Assembly (NCBI RefSeq): GCF_003837805.1
Contig: NZ_RQIT01000012.1
Coordinates: forward strand, 140,101-204,100
Direction: 5' to 3'
Origin: Bradyrhizobium sp. RP6
Lineage (GTDB): Bacteria > Pseudomonadota > Alphaproteobacteria > Rhizobiales > Xanthobacteraceae
Length of the DNA: 64,000 bases
The notes under the pieces were generated by a model, which saw only the letters and a program-made list of their open reading frames with translations, ran no database searches and had not been told where the DNA came from. Within the stretch, counting starts at the first letter, position 1. Each line of letters starts with the position of its first letter. The position numbers and the translations under genes were made by a program. Below, in pieces: positions 9,102 through 18,735 of the stretch.

Positions 9102-9524
9102 ATGCAAAGTCTCGTCCGCAATTCGCTTTGCGCGCTGCTGTTGGCCGCCTCGATGGCCATGACGGCGCCGTCCGCGGTCGCCGAGGAAGCACCGCGCGTG
9201 CGCTATCAGGAGATTCCGGATGGCGCGTATTCGGTGGTGGCGCAGGTGAGAGCCAAGCCCGGGAAAGAAGACGCACTGCGCGCCGCCACACTGCCGCTGA
9301 TCGCGCTGGTTCGCGGCGATCCCCACAACCTGGTTTATTTCCTTCAGGAAGACCGCGCCAGGCCCGGTCATTTCATCTTCTACGAGGTCTTCGCCAGCCA
9401 AGCCGATTTCGACGCGCACAACGCGATGCCGTATGTGAAGGACTGGTTCGCCAAGCTTCCGGAACTTGCCGACGGTGGCGTCGAAGTCATGCGCATGGCG
9501 GTTCTAGGCAAGCCCCAGAAATAG
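9102..9524 (+). CDS. Exported antibiotic-biosynthesis-monooxygenase-fold protein
   Basis: A 140-residue protein with a signal peptide (residues 1 to ~28) and one ABM domain (VVAQVRAKPGKEDALRAATLPLIALVR, then a YEVFASQADFDAHNAMPYVKDW segment). Relatives include YgiN-type quinol monooxygenases and small cofactor-free oxygenases. The ATG at 9102 is preceded by AAGGAG with a 5-base gap, better than the ATG at 9087. It is the last gene of the 6315-9524 set, three of whose four products carry export signals, so a periplasmic oxidative step is plausible. The true substrate is unknown. Confidence 0.78.
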   Translation: MQSLVRNSLCALLLAASMAMTAPSAVAEEAPRVRYQEIPDGAYSVVAQVRAKPGKEDALRAATLPLIALVRGDPHNLVYFLQEDRARPGHFIFYEVFASQADFDAHNAMPYVKDWFAKLPELADGGVEVMRMAVLGKPQK

Positions 9525-9706
9525 CCGAAGCGGTCAAGAAGCCGTCCCGCGGGCCGGCACTTGCCGGTCGGCACGCGAGCGGTTTTGTCGCAGCAATCCT
9601 GCGGCAGAGACCGCCGGCAATCGTGCGAATTCAGAATGACTCTCTTCAACCAGCTTGCAGTGCGTGATAATGGCAGACGATCTCTTCGATCGATTGGCAT
9701 GGATCA

Positions 9707-12637
9707 ATGCGGGCTGCCACGGAGACACGGCAACGGGCCACACTCCGACAGGAACTCACATACTGCTTCGGCCCATTTCGGCTGGTTCCGCGCCGCCAGT
9801 TGCTCCTTCTCGACGGACGCCCGGTCAAATTGGGCGGGCGCGCATTCGAACTCTTGCAAGTGCTGGTGCAGCGTTGCGGCGAACTCGTCAGCAAGAATGA
9901 GTTGATGGCCGCGGCCTGGCCGGGCACCTTCCTCCACGACAGCAATCTCAAGGTCAACATGTGGAGCTTGCGGCGTTCGCTGGGAGATACCCAGATCGAG
10001 CCCGTCTACATCGCGACCGTGGCGCGCCGCGGTTACAAGTTCATCGCCGAGGTGCAAATCAGCATCGGCGAGATCGAGGATGATCTGGCGTTCTCCGAAC
10101 CGCTTCTGTTGTCCACTCCGCCATTGCCGCGCGGCATCGTTGGTCGTGAAGCGGAAATCGTTGAAATCGCCGGTCTGCTGGCCGACAACAGGCACGTGAC
10201 CCTGGCTGGCGCCGGAGGAATCGGCAAGACGACAGTTGCCGTGGCGGCCGCCCAGGCGTTTGCGCCACGGTGTCGCGACGGCGTCTGCTTCGTCGATCTC
10301 GCCACGATCTCCGACCCGACGCTGTTCGGCGCGGCACTGGTGACGGCACTGGGCATCAGAGGCAATCCGGACAACAGTCTGGCTGCGGCGCTCGACTATT
10401 TGAGACCGCGGCAAATGCTGCTCGTCCTGGACAATTGCGAGCATGTGCTGCCCGCCGCGACGATCTTCGCCGGCCGGTTCATGGCGGACACATCGTCTTC
10501 CAGGTTGCTTGCCACGAGCCGCGAACCGCTCGGCACCGCCACCGAGCATGTCGTCCGGCTTGGCTCGCTGGCCTCGCCGAGATCAGGCTACGCCCTGACC
10601 GTCGATCAGGCCCTCAGGTTTCCGGCGGTGCAGTTGTTCGTTCGCCGCGCCGCCGAATGGTCGGACTACCAGTTCGGCGATAGCGATTGCGAGGCCGTCA
10701 CCCGGGTCTGCCACTCGCTCGACGGCCTTCCACTGGCCATCGAATTGGCGGCAGCCCAGATCGGCAGGTTCAATCCTCGCGAACTGGTGGCACTCCTCGA
10801 CCACAATCTGGGTTTTCGCGCCCCCGCCGCCGATGGCGCGCCGCCGCGCCAGGAAACCCTGATGGCGACGATCGACTGGAGCTTCAAGCTGCTATCGCAG
10901 AGGGAAGCCAGACTGTTCGGCCTGCTGTCGCTTTTCAGCGACTCCTTCGAGGTTGAGGACGCGATCTTCGTCGCCGAGGCGGCAGGGCTCACGCCAGTCG
11001 ACGTCGTCACCGGCCTCGGCAGTCTCGTCGCCAAATCGCTTCTGGGCGCGCAGGCCCAGGGCGCAAGCCTGCGCTACCGGCTGCTCGACAGCACGCGGCG
11101 CTATGCCGCCGAGCGGCGCCGGGCCGATCCCGCCTGCCGCCAGACGCTACGCCGCCATGCGCAACGCGTCCTCGCGCTGTTCGAACAATCCGAAGAGGAA
11201 TGGAACTGGCGCGAGCCGGCCGATTGGACACAGCGCTACCTTGGTCGCATCGCCGATTTGCGCGCCGCTCTTTCATGGGCATTCGGCGAGCAAGGCGATC
11301 CTGTCCTGGGAATTAGGCTCACGGTTGCAGCGATCACCTTGTGGTCGGAAACCTCCATCCTGTCGGAAGCACAGGCGTGGTTGAAAGACGCGCTCGCCCT
11401 GGCCGAGACCGTCGCGTGCGACGATCTGTGGAAGGCAAAGCTCGCCTGCGCACTTGGATGGAGCCTGTTCTATGCCCGCAAGATGTCGAATGAGAACGAG
11501 GTCGCCTGGCTCGATGCGATCGCCTTTGCGAGGAACGCCGGCACGATCGAGTATCAGCAGCGCGCCCTGGTGGGTTTTGCCTTTTACCTGCTGCAAATTG
11601 GCCAGGTCCCGCGCGCCATAACCTATCTCGAGGAGGCCACGCAGCTGGCTGACAGGGATCGCGACTCGACGGCAACGTCGGAAGCGGATCGGGCCCTGGC
11701 CTGGGCCCGCGCCTTTGCCGGCGAATTGAATAAGAGCCGCCTGGTTCTGGATCGTCTCGCAGCAACCTATTCGCTGGCCGAGGGCCGTTCGCGCAAGGAT
11801 GCAAACGAAGTCTACCGATTCATTACAGCCCGCTTCAACCTGCCGTTCGTGGCGTGGATGCAGGGGCAGGCCGACTACGCTGCGAGGCTGGCCCGCGACG
11901 CCGTCGAGGCCGCGGATCGCAGTGGCCATTGGGTGTCGCAGTCGAATGCACTCGGGCTCGCCGCGCTTCCTGTCGCGCTCGAAACCGGTAATCTGAACGC
12001 GCTCGCGAGCTTCACGGAGCGTCTGCGTCGCAACCTGGAACGTGAGCGCATCTCGCGCTGGGTTCCGGTCGAACGCTATTTCTCCGCTTGCCTTCGCGAC
12101 CAGCGTGGCGATCCGCGCGCGGTGGAGGATATTCGGGCCGCGATCGAAGAGTTGATCGAATGTCGCTTCTTAATGCGGATCGGCAGCTATCTCGCGGTCC
12201 TCGCCCGCGCCTATTTGCGACAAGGGCGGATCGCCGAAGCGCGCGAGGCCATCACGCGCGCGATCGGCCATCAGGAACGTCAGGGCGAGCGCTGGTGCCG
12301 CTCAGAACTTCAGCGGGTCGACGCAGCGGTTCTTCTCCAAGCCGGCGAGCCGCGGCGCGCTGAAAAGCGGCTACTACAGGCACTCGCCGAAGCGCACGCC
12401 ATAGGGGCTGTTACATTCGAATTGCGCATCGCCACCGATCTCGCTGCACACTGGATCGGGACCGGCCGCAGGATCAAGGCTGTCCGACTGCTTGCTCCGA
12501 TCTATGAAGGCTTCGCAGAGGGCCTCGAGACGCCGGATCTGGTTGCTGCCAGGCGCCTGCTGCAGCCCGTGGGGCGGGCAACGTTCGGCCGCGGCCACTC
12601 TCGCCAGCCGGAGCCGTCGCACGCTCGCGGTGCATAG
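9707..12637 (+). CDS. Large winged-helix / NTPase / TPR-like transcriptional regulator
   Basis: A 976-residue multidomain regulator. Residues ~19-115 are an OmpR/PhoB-type winged helix (LGGRAFELLQVL..., TVARRGYKF). Residues ~145-420 are a STAND-type NTPase with Walker A GAGGIGKTT (167-175), Walker B-like LLVLDNCEH and an ATSREPLG sensor segment. The rest is helical repeats typical of TPR-like ligand-sensing arms. STAND regulators usually bind an inducer with the C-terminal arm and switch through nucleotide exchange and oligomerisation. It lies 182 bases downstream of the hydrolase-reductase-VOC-ABM genes on the same strand and is the likeliest local regulator of them, by position only. The Shine-Dalgarno sequence is weak, so the exact start is uncertain. 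Confidence 0.85.
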   Translation: MRAATETRQRATLRQELTYCFGPFRLVPRRQLLLLDGRPVKLGGRAFELLQVLVQRCGELVSKNELMAAAWPGTFLHDSNLKVNMWSLRRSLGDTQIEPVYIATVARRGYKFIAEVQISIGEIEDDLAFSEPLLLSTPPLPRGIVGREAEIVEIAGLLADNRHVTLAGAGGIGKTTVAVAAAQAFAPRCRDGVCFVDLATISDPTLFGAALVTALGIRGNPDNSLAAALDYLRPRQMLLVLDNCEHVLPAATIFAGRFMADTSSSRLLATSREPLGTATEHVVRLGSLASPRSGYALTVDQALRFPAVQLFVRRAAEWSDYQFGDSDCEAVTRVCHSLDGLPLAIELAAAQIGRFNPRELVALLDHNLGFRAPAADGAPPRQETLMATIDWSFKLLSQREARLFGLLSLFSDSFEVEDAIFVAEAAGLTPVDVVTGLGSLVAKSLLGAQAQGASLRYRLLDSTRRYAAERRRADPACRQTLRRHAQRVLALFEQSEEEWNWREPADWTQRYLGRIADLRAALSWAFGEQGDPVLGIRLTVAAITLWSETSILSEAQAWLKDALALAETVACDDLWKAKLACALGWSLFYARKMSNENEVAWLDAIAFARNAGTIEYQQRALVGFAFYLLQIGQVPRAITYLEEATQLADRDRDSTATSEADRALAWARAFAGELNKSRLVLDRLAATYSLAEGRSRKDANEVYRFITARFNLPFVAWMQGQADYAARLARDAVEAADRSGHWVSQSNALGLAALPVALETGNLNALASFTERLRRNLERERISRWVPVERYFSACLRDQRGDPRAVEDIRAAIEELIECRFLMRIGSYLAVLARAYLRQGRIAEAREAITRAIGHQERQGERWCRSELQRVDAAVLLQAGEPRRAEKRLLQALAEAHAIGAVTFELRIATDLAAHWIGTGRRIKAVRLLAPIYEGFAEGLETPDLVAARRLLQPVGRATFGRGHSRQPEPSHARGA

Positions 12638-12747
12638 CTGGGCTACCGCGGCACTCGCCTCGCGCGCTTTACGGTTCGCGGGATTCCTGATCCTCTCTGC
12701 CCAACCGGCCGGATCAACCGGTCAAGCCTTAAGGGGAGAGAGACGCC

Positions 12748-14382
12748 ATGAAGCTCGGCACCGCCATTGCGGAAATCATGAGGCGCGAGGGCATCGAGAT
12801 CCTCTGCGGCTATCCGGTCAACCATCTGATCGAGCATGCGGCCAAAGCCGAGATCCGCCCCGTGATGGTGCGGCAGGAGCGCGTCGGCATCCACATGGCG
12901 GATGCGATCTCGCGCGTGACGTCGGGGCGCTCGATCGGCGCGTTCTGCATGCAGCATGGGCCGGGCGCCGAGAACGCGATGGGCGGCGTCGCGCAGTGCT
13001 TCGGCGAATCCGTTCCCGTGCTGGTGCTGCCGATGGGCTATCAGCGCCGGCTTGCGCATATCGAGCCGAACTTCAATTCCAGCGAGGCGATGAAGCCGTT
13101 CGCGAAATCGTCCGAGCCGATCATCCTCGCGACCGAAGTCGCCAACATCTTCCGCCGCGCCTTCACCAAGCTGAAGAACGGCCGCGGCGGGCCTGTGATC
13201 GTCGAGATCCCCTCGGACATGTGGAACGAGGAGGTGCCGGAGCCGCTCGACTACACGCCAGTGCTGCGCACCCGTTACGGCGCCGACCCCGTGCATGTGA
13301 AGGAAGCGGCCAGCCTTCTGATTAACGCGAAGCGGCCGGTCATCTATGCCGGCCAAGGCGTGCATTACGCGCAGGCCTGGCCGCAACTGAAACGGCTCGC
13401 CGAGCGCCTGGCGATCCCCGTCACCACCAGCCTCGGTGGCAAGTCGTCGTTTCCGGAAACGCATCCGCTCTCGCTCGGCTCCGGCGGCCTTGCGGTGCCG
13501 CGCGCGGTTCCGAAGTTTCTGAGCGAGGCCGACGTCATCTTCGGCATCGGCTGCTCCTTCACCGAGACCAATTTCGGCATCGCGATGCCGAAGGGCAAGG
13601 CCATCATTCACTCCACGCTCGATCCCAATCATCTCAACAAGGACGTGGAAGCGAAGATCGGCCTGGTCGGCGACGCCGCCCTCGTGCTCGACGCGCTGCT
13701 GGAGGAGATCGGCAAGACCGTCACGGTGGATCGCGACGCCTCGGCGGTCGCGGCCGAGATCGCGGCCTCGCACGAGGAGTGGCTGGCGAAATGGATGCCG
13801 AAGCTGACCAGCAACGACGCACCCTTGAGCCCGTACCGCGTGCTGTGGGACCTCCAGCACACCGTCGACATCGAGAACACCATCATCACCCACGATGCCG
13901 GCAGTCCGCGCGACCAGCTTTCTCCGTTCTGGAAAGCGGTCGAGCCCCTCACCTATCTCGGCTGGGGCAAGACGACGCAACTTGGCTACGGCCTTGGGCT
14001 GGCGATGGGCGCCAAGCTCGCAAGGCCCGACAAGCTCTGCATCAACGTCTGGGGCGATGCGGCCATCGGCTTCACGGGCATGGATTTCGAGACGGCGGTG
14101 CGCGAGCGCATCCCGATCATGTCGATCCTGCTCAACAATTTCTCGATGGCGATCGAACTGAAGGTGATGCCGGTCTCGACCGAAAAGTATCGCTCGACCG
14201 ACATTTCCGGCGACTACGCCGCGATGGCGCGCGCCTTCGGCGGCTATGGCGAACGAGTGACGCGACCGGAGGACATCATCCCCGCGATCAGGCGCGGCAT
14301 CCAGAAGACAGGGGAAGGCATCCCAGTGCTGCTGGAGTTCATCACCAGCAAGGAGACGGAGGTGTCGCGGCCAGGCATGTGA
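12748..14382 (+). CDS. Thiamine pyrophosphate-requiring enzyme, acetolactate synthase-like
   Basis: A 544-residue protein of the TPP-dependent decarboxylase/carboligase superfamily, with AAGGGGAGAG before the start. The N-terminal pyrimidine-binding domain carries the activating Glu (RQERVGIHMADA), a central domain follows (PVIYAGQGVHYAQAW), and the C-terminal diphosphate domain has GDAAIGFTGMDFETAVRER...LLNN, where the usual GDG is GDA. It is not clearly the biosynthetic acetolactate synthase: no small regulatory subunit gene is adjacent. Its substrate is therefore open; oxo-acid decarboxylation or carboligation is the safe level of assignment. It stands between the large regulator and a histidine kinase gene with no obvious operon partner. 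Confidence 0.8.
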   Translation: MKLGTAIAEIMRREGIEILCGYPVNHLIEHAAKAEIRPVMVRQERVGIHMADAISRVTSGRSIGAFCMQHGPGAENAMGGVAQCFGESVPVLVLPMGYQRRLAHIEPNFNSSEAMKPFAKSSEPIILATEVANIFRRAFTKLKNGRGGPVIVEIPSDMWNEEVPEPLDYTPVLRTRYGADPVHVKEAASLLINAKRPVIYAGQGVHYAQAWPQLKRLAERLAIPVTTSLGGKSSFPETHPLSLGSGGLAVPRAVPKFLSEADVIFGIGCSFTETNFGIAMPKGKAIIHSTLDPNHLNKDVEAKIGLVGDAALVLDALLEEIGKTVTVDRDASAVAAEIAASHEEWLAKWMPKLTSNDAPLSPYRVLWDLQHTVDIENTIITHDAGSPRDQLSPFWKAVEPLTYLGWGKTTQLGYGLGLAMGAKLARPDKLCINVWGDAAIGFTGMDFETAVRERIPIMSILLNNFSMAIELKVMPVSTEKYRSTDISGDYAAMARAFGGYGERVTRPEDIIPAIRRGIQKTGEGIPVLLEFITSKETEVSRPGM

Positions 14383-14481
14383 GACGGGCCGGGCTTGAAC
14401 CGCAGGCGCTGGCACCGGCCGCGGAAGATGTGATAATCCGCCGAGGTGTCACGCCTGTCGTGGCATCGAGCCGGATTAGAA

Positions 14482-16980
14482 ATGACCACCCCTTCCGATG
14501 AAATCGAGGAACTCGAACGCCGATTGCAGTCGGTGGCAGCCGAGAACGCGCAGCTGCGCGGCGAGCTTGCGATTGCTCGGGATCGCCAGGGCGCCAGCGC
14601 CGAGATCCTGCGCACCATCGCGGCCTCGCCCTCCGACGCGCGACCAGTCTTCGCGGCGATCGCGTCCAGCTCGAAGCGCCTGCTCGGCGGCTTCTCCGCC
14701 ACCGTGCTCCAGTTCATCGGCGATGAGCTGCACCTCGTGGCGTTCACACCGACCAGCCCGGAGGCGGACGAAGGGCTGAGGGCCGCGTTCCCGCGCAAGA
14801 TCGCTGACTTCCCGACCTTTGCCCTGGTGCGCGACGGCGAGACGATCCAGTTTCCGGACAGCGAGGCCGCCGACGTTCCTGAGCTGAACCGGGAGTTGGC
14901 GCGGCTGCGCGGCTTTCGCAGCGTGCTGTTCATGCCGCTGATGAACCGGGGTGCGCCGGTCGGCATGATCAGCGTCACGCGCGCTGAGCCCGGTGCATTC
15001 GCGCCCGACCTCGTGCAGCTGCTCCAGACCTTTGCAGACCAGGCGGTGATCGCGATCGAGAATGCGCGACTGTTCAATGAGACGAAAGAGACACTCGAAC
15101 GCCAGACCGCCACCGCGGACATCCTGAAGGTGATGGCGGCCTCGCCGTCCGACGTGCAGCCGGTGTTCGAGGCGATCGCCATCAATGCCAACCGGCTGAT
15201 CGGAGGCTTCTCCACCGCGGTGCTGCGTTACATCGACGGCGCCGCCCACCTTGCGGCATTCACGCCGACCGATCCGGCCGGCGACCGCGTGCTCCAGGCC
15301 TCGTTCCCCGTGCCGTTCGCACAATTCCCGCCCTATCAGCTCGTTGCCAATGGTGTCGCCGCGCAACTGCCGGACACCGAGCTCGAGCCGGCCGCACGCG
15401 ACATCGCGCGTGCGCGGGGCTATCGCAGCATGCTGTTCACCCCGCTGATGAGCGAGGGCGAAGCCATCGGCATCATCATCGCTACGCGCCGTGCGACAGG
15501 CAGCTTCGCCGAGCATCATGTGCGGCTGCTTCAGACCTTCGCCGACCAGGCGGTGATCGCGATCAAGAATGTCAGCCTGTTCAACGCGATCGGGGAAGCG
15601 CTGGAACGTCAAACCGCGACCGCCGATATCCTCAAGGTGATCGCGGCATCACCATCAGACGTCACGCCGGTGTTCCAGGCCATCTCCGACAGCGCCAAGG
15701 CGCTGATCGGCGGGCACTCCTCCACCGTCACCCGCGTGATCGACGGCATGCTGCATCTGGCAGCCTTCACCACCGACAATGAAGCCGGCAACGCCGACCT
15801 GCTCAGCTCCTTCCCGGCTCCGCTGTCGGCATCAGGCATTCACAGCCGGGTGGCCAGGAGTGGAGAGTATGCATTCCGCAGCGACATGCAGAACGAGCCC
15901 GGCCTCACCGAGGCCATGAAGGAACTGGCGCGGACCCGAGGCTATCGCAGCATCCTCGTGGTGCCGATGCTGCGCGACGGCATTGCGATCGGCACCATCG
16001 CCGTCACGCGGCGCGAGCCCGGTCAATTTCCGGAGAAGGCGGTCAATCTGCTCAAGACCTTCGCTGACCAGGCCGTGATCGCAGTCGAGAACACGCGCCT
16101 GTTCAACGAGGTGCAGGACCGCACAAGCGAGCTCGCCAAATCGCTGGACGATTTGCGCGCCGCGCAGGACCGTCTGATCCAGACCGAGAAGCTCGCATCC
16201 CTCGGCCAGCTCACCGCGGGCATCGCGCACGAGATCAAGAACCCGCTCAACTTCGTCAACAATTTTGCCTCGCTGTCTGCCGAGCTGACCGAGGAGCTGA
16301 ACGATGTGCTTGCGCCGGTGTCGCTCGCCGAGGACGTGCGCGCGGACGTTGAGGAGCTGACGGGCCTCCTGAAGGACAATCTGGCAAAGATCGTGCAGCA
16401 CGGCCGCCGCGCCGATTCCATCGTCAAGAACATGCTGCTGCATTCGCGCGAGGGCGGTGGCGAGCATGGGCTGAGCGACATCAACGCGCTGGTCGAGGAA
16501 AGCCTCAACCTCGCCTATCACGGCGCGCGCGCCGAGAAGCCGGGGTTCAACGTGACGCTGGAGCGCGAGCTCGATCCCGCGGCCGGGCAAGCCGAAGTGT
16601 TTCCGCAGGAGATCACCCGGGTGCTGCTGAACCTGATCTCGAACGGCTTCCATGCAGTCGCAAAACGCAGGGCGGACAGCGCCGCCGACTACGCGCCCGC
16701 AGTGCTTGCCGCAACGCGCGACCGCGGCGACAGCGTCGAGATCCGCATCCGCGACAACGGCACCGGCATTCCGGGCGAGGTGAAGGAGAAGATGTTCAAT
16801 CCGTTCTTCACCACCAAGCCGGCCGGCGAAGGCACCGGCCTCGGGCTGTCGATGAGCCACGACATCGTGGTGAAGCAACACGGCGGCACGATCGACGTCG
16901 CGACGGAACCTGGCGTGTTCACCGAATTTACGATCCTGCTGCCGCGGAAGAGCAGGTTCCCGGATGGAAACGGCGGCTGA
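14482..16980 (+). CDS. Soluble sensor histidine kinase with three tandem GAF domains
   Basis: An 832-residue protein with no membrane segment. A short coiled coil (residues ~5-35) is followed by three homologous GAF modules, each opening with an AEIL/ADILK..AASPSD motif and ending with LLQTFADQAVIAIEN-like helices. A HisKA-type dimerisation domain with His583 in LTAGIAHEIKNPLNF comes next, then an HATPase domain (NLISNGFHAV, DNGTGIPGEVKEKMF, GEGTGLGLSMSHDIV). It should sense cytoplasmic small ligands or redox state. No response regulator gene is adjacent and no receiver domain is fused, so the partner is unknown. The ATG at 14482 is preferred over a GTG at 14446, but neither has a strong ribosome binding site. 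Confidence 0.85.
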   Translation: MTTPSDEIEELERRLQSVAAENAQLRGELAIARDRQGASAEILRTIAASPSDARPVFAAIASSSKRLLGGFSATVLQFIGDELHLVAFTPTSPEADEGLRAAFPRKIADFPTFALVRDGETIQFPDSEAADVPELNRELARLRGFRSVLFMPLMNRGAPVGMISVTRAEPGAFAPDLVQLLQTFADQAVIAIENARLFNETKETLERQTATADILKVMAASPSDVQPVFEAIAINANRLIGGFSTAVLRYIDGAAHLAAFTPTDPAGDRVLQASFPVPFAQFPPYQLVANGVAAQLPDTELEPAARDIARARGYRSMLFTPLMSEGEAIGIIIATRRATGSFAEHHVRLLQTFADQAVIAIKNVSLFNAIGEALERQTATADILKVIAASPSDVTPVFQAISDSAKALIGGHSSTVTRVIDGMLHLAAFTTDNEAGNADLLSSFPAPLSASGIHSRVARSGEYAFRSDMQNEPGLTEAMKELARTRGYRSILVVPMLRDGIAIGTIAVTRREPGQFPEKAVNLLKTFADQAVIAVENTRLFNEVQDRTSELAKSLDDLRAAQDRLIQTEKLASLGQLTAGIAHEIKNPLNFVNNFASLSAELTEELNDVLAPVSLAEDVRADVEELTGLLKDNLAKIVQHGRRADSIVKNMLLHSREGGGEHGLSDINALVEESLNLAYHGARAEKPGFNVTLERELDPAAGQAEVFPQEITRVLLNLISNGFHAVAKRRADSAADYAPAVLAATRDRGDSVEIRIRDNGTGIPGEVKEKMFNPFFTTKPAGEGTGLGLSMSHDIVVKQHGGTIDVATEPGVFTEFTILLPRKSRFPDGNGG

Positions 16981-16987
16981 GCCGTCT

Positions 16988-18568
16988 CTACTCCGCCATC
17001 TCGACGTGCTTGGTAACGGCGGGCCCGGCCAGCGGCCGCTCTTCCATCATGATCAGACACAGCGCAGCTGCGGTCATCAGCGCGGTAGCGGCGCCGAACA
17101 CGTAGCGGAACGCGTGCCGCATGTCGTCGGCGGGTATCGCCACGGCGCCGGCGGCGTGATGTTCGCCGGCGAGCGGGATGTCGGTGCCGAGCGCGATCAG
17201 CAGGATGGCTGCGAAAGCCGCGACCGTGAACGAGGACATCAGCGAGCGGAAGAAGTTCAAGGCGCCGGTGATGGTGCCGACCTGCGGCCGCGCGACCGAA
17301 TTCTGCACCGAGACCACGCAGACCGGAAAGGTGGTGCCGAGGCCGAGCGCGAACGCGGCCATCAGCGTCAAAAGGCCCCATAACGGCAGCGTCGTCAGCG
17401 TGAGACCAAGGCCGCACAGCGCGGCCCAGGACGTGCCGATGATGGCGACGCGCTTGTAGTGCTTGGCCCGAGCCATCGTGCGCCCGGCGATGGCCGCGCC
17501 GAGGGTCGAGACGGCCGCCAGCGGAATCAGCGCAAGGCCCGCCTCGCTGGCGCTGAGGTGATAGACGGACTCGTAATAGAGCGGAAGCTGGACCGTGAGG
17601 CCCGTGATCGCGCCAAGCGCACAGCCGCCTGCCATCAGCCCGAACGGTACGACACTTCCGCCGAGCAGCGGCAGAGGCAGAAACGGCTCGTCCGCCCGCC
17701 GGGCATGCCAGACGAAGGTGACGACGAGCGCAACCGCACCACCCACCATCGCGAGCACGGTCGGCGACAGCCACGGATAGCGCGTGCCGCCCCAGGTCAA
17801 CACCAGCATGAAGACGACGGCGGAGGCCATCAGCAACACGCCGCCGAGCCAGTCGACCTTGCGCTTGCGGTGGAACACCGGGATCTTCTTCATCTTCGGC
17901 AGCAAGAGCGCGATCGCGGCGGCCGAGAGCGGCAGGTTGATCCAGAAGATCATCGACCAGTGCAGATGCTCGGCGAACACGCCGCCGATGACCGGGCCAA
18001 GAATGCCGCCGACCATCCAGACGCTGGAAAAATAGGCCTGGTATTGCCCGCGCTCGCGTGGGCTCACCACGTCGGAGATTACGGTCTGCACCACGGGCAT
18101 GATGCCGCCGCCACCGAGGCCCTGAAGGCCGCGCGCCAGGATCAGCATCGGCATGTTCGGGGCAATCGCGCACAGAATCGAGCCCGCGACGAACAGGCTG
18201 AGCGAGATGATGATCATGACGCGACGACCGTAGATGTCGCTGAGCGTGCCGAACACCGGCGCGACCGCGGTCGAGGCGAGCAGATAGGCTGTGATCACCC
18301 AGGAGAGATTGGAGACGTCCTGGAACTGTCGCCCGATGGTCGGCAGCGCGGTTGCCACGATGGTCTGGTCGAGCGCTGCCAGGAACATCGTCAGCATCAG
18401 GCTGATGACGATGGTGCGGACCTCGTCGGAGGTCAGCGGTACCGGCGGTGCGATGGGCGGCGCGTCATCGACGCTCAACACCTCGCCGGGAAGGCGGGAC
18501 AGCTCTTCGGCAATGTCGTCAGGCAATGTCTTGACGTCGGCAGCGCTCTGCCGTTCGAACTTGTTCAT
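16988..18568 (-). CDS. MFS multidrug exporter, EmrB/QacA (DHA2) type
   Basis: A 526-residue major facilitator with about 14 predicted membrane segments after a ~50-residue soluble N-terminus. Motif A is seen as GTLSDIYGRRVMI, and antiporter motif C-like glycines occur in GGILGPVIGG. This is the drug:H+ antiporter-2 pattern. There is no adjacent EmrA-like membrane fusion protein, which many EmrB proteins need, so it may act alone like QacA. The gene converges with the histidine kinase gene, with only 7 bases between the stops. Substrate unknown. Confidence 0.87.
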   Translation of the reverse strand: MNKFERQSAADVKTLPDDIAEELSRLPGEVLSVDDAPPIAPPVPLTSDEVRTIVISLMLTMFLAALDQTIVATALPTIGRQFQDVSNLSWVITAYLLASTAVAPVFGTLSDIYGRRVMIIISLSLFVAGSILCAIAPNMPMLILARGLQGLGGGGIMPVVQTVISDVVSPRERGQYQAYFSSVWMVGGILGPVIGGVFAEHLHWSMIFWINLPLSAAAIALLLPKMKKIPVFHRKRKVDWLGGVLLMASAVVFMLVLTWGGTRYPWLSPTVLAMVGGAVALVVTFVWHARRADEPFLPLPLLGGSVVPFGLMAGGCALGAITGLTVQLPLYYESVYHLSASEAGLALIPLAAVSTLGAAIAGRTMARAKHYKRVAIIGTSWAALCGLGLTLTTLPLWGLLTLMAAFALGLGTTFPVCVVSVQNSVARPQVGTITGALNFFRSLMSSFTVAAFAAILLIALGTDIPLAGEHHAAGAVAIPADDMRHAFRYVFGAATALMTAAALCLIMMEERPLAGPAVTKHVEMAE

Positions 18569-18735
18569 CTCGATCGGACGTCATGTGGCGGCGCAACGCC
18601 GCGAAGGATTCGTTCTATGCAATCCAATGTAGACAGCAAAGTTCTTCCCAGGCAGGCACCATGGCGCATGGGTGCATCCCGCCGTGGGGCCATCCCGAAC
18701 ACGTGATCTCAAAAGGGCGGCGGATCAGTCCCTTG

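Noticed and set aside
12643..14415. A 590-codon open frame on the minus strand
   Set aside because: It is antisense to the TPP enzyme, whose cofactor motifs are intact.
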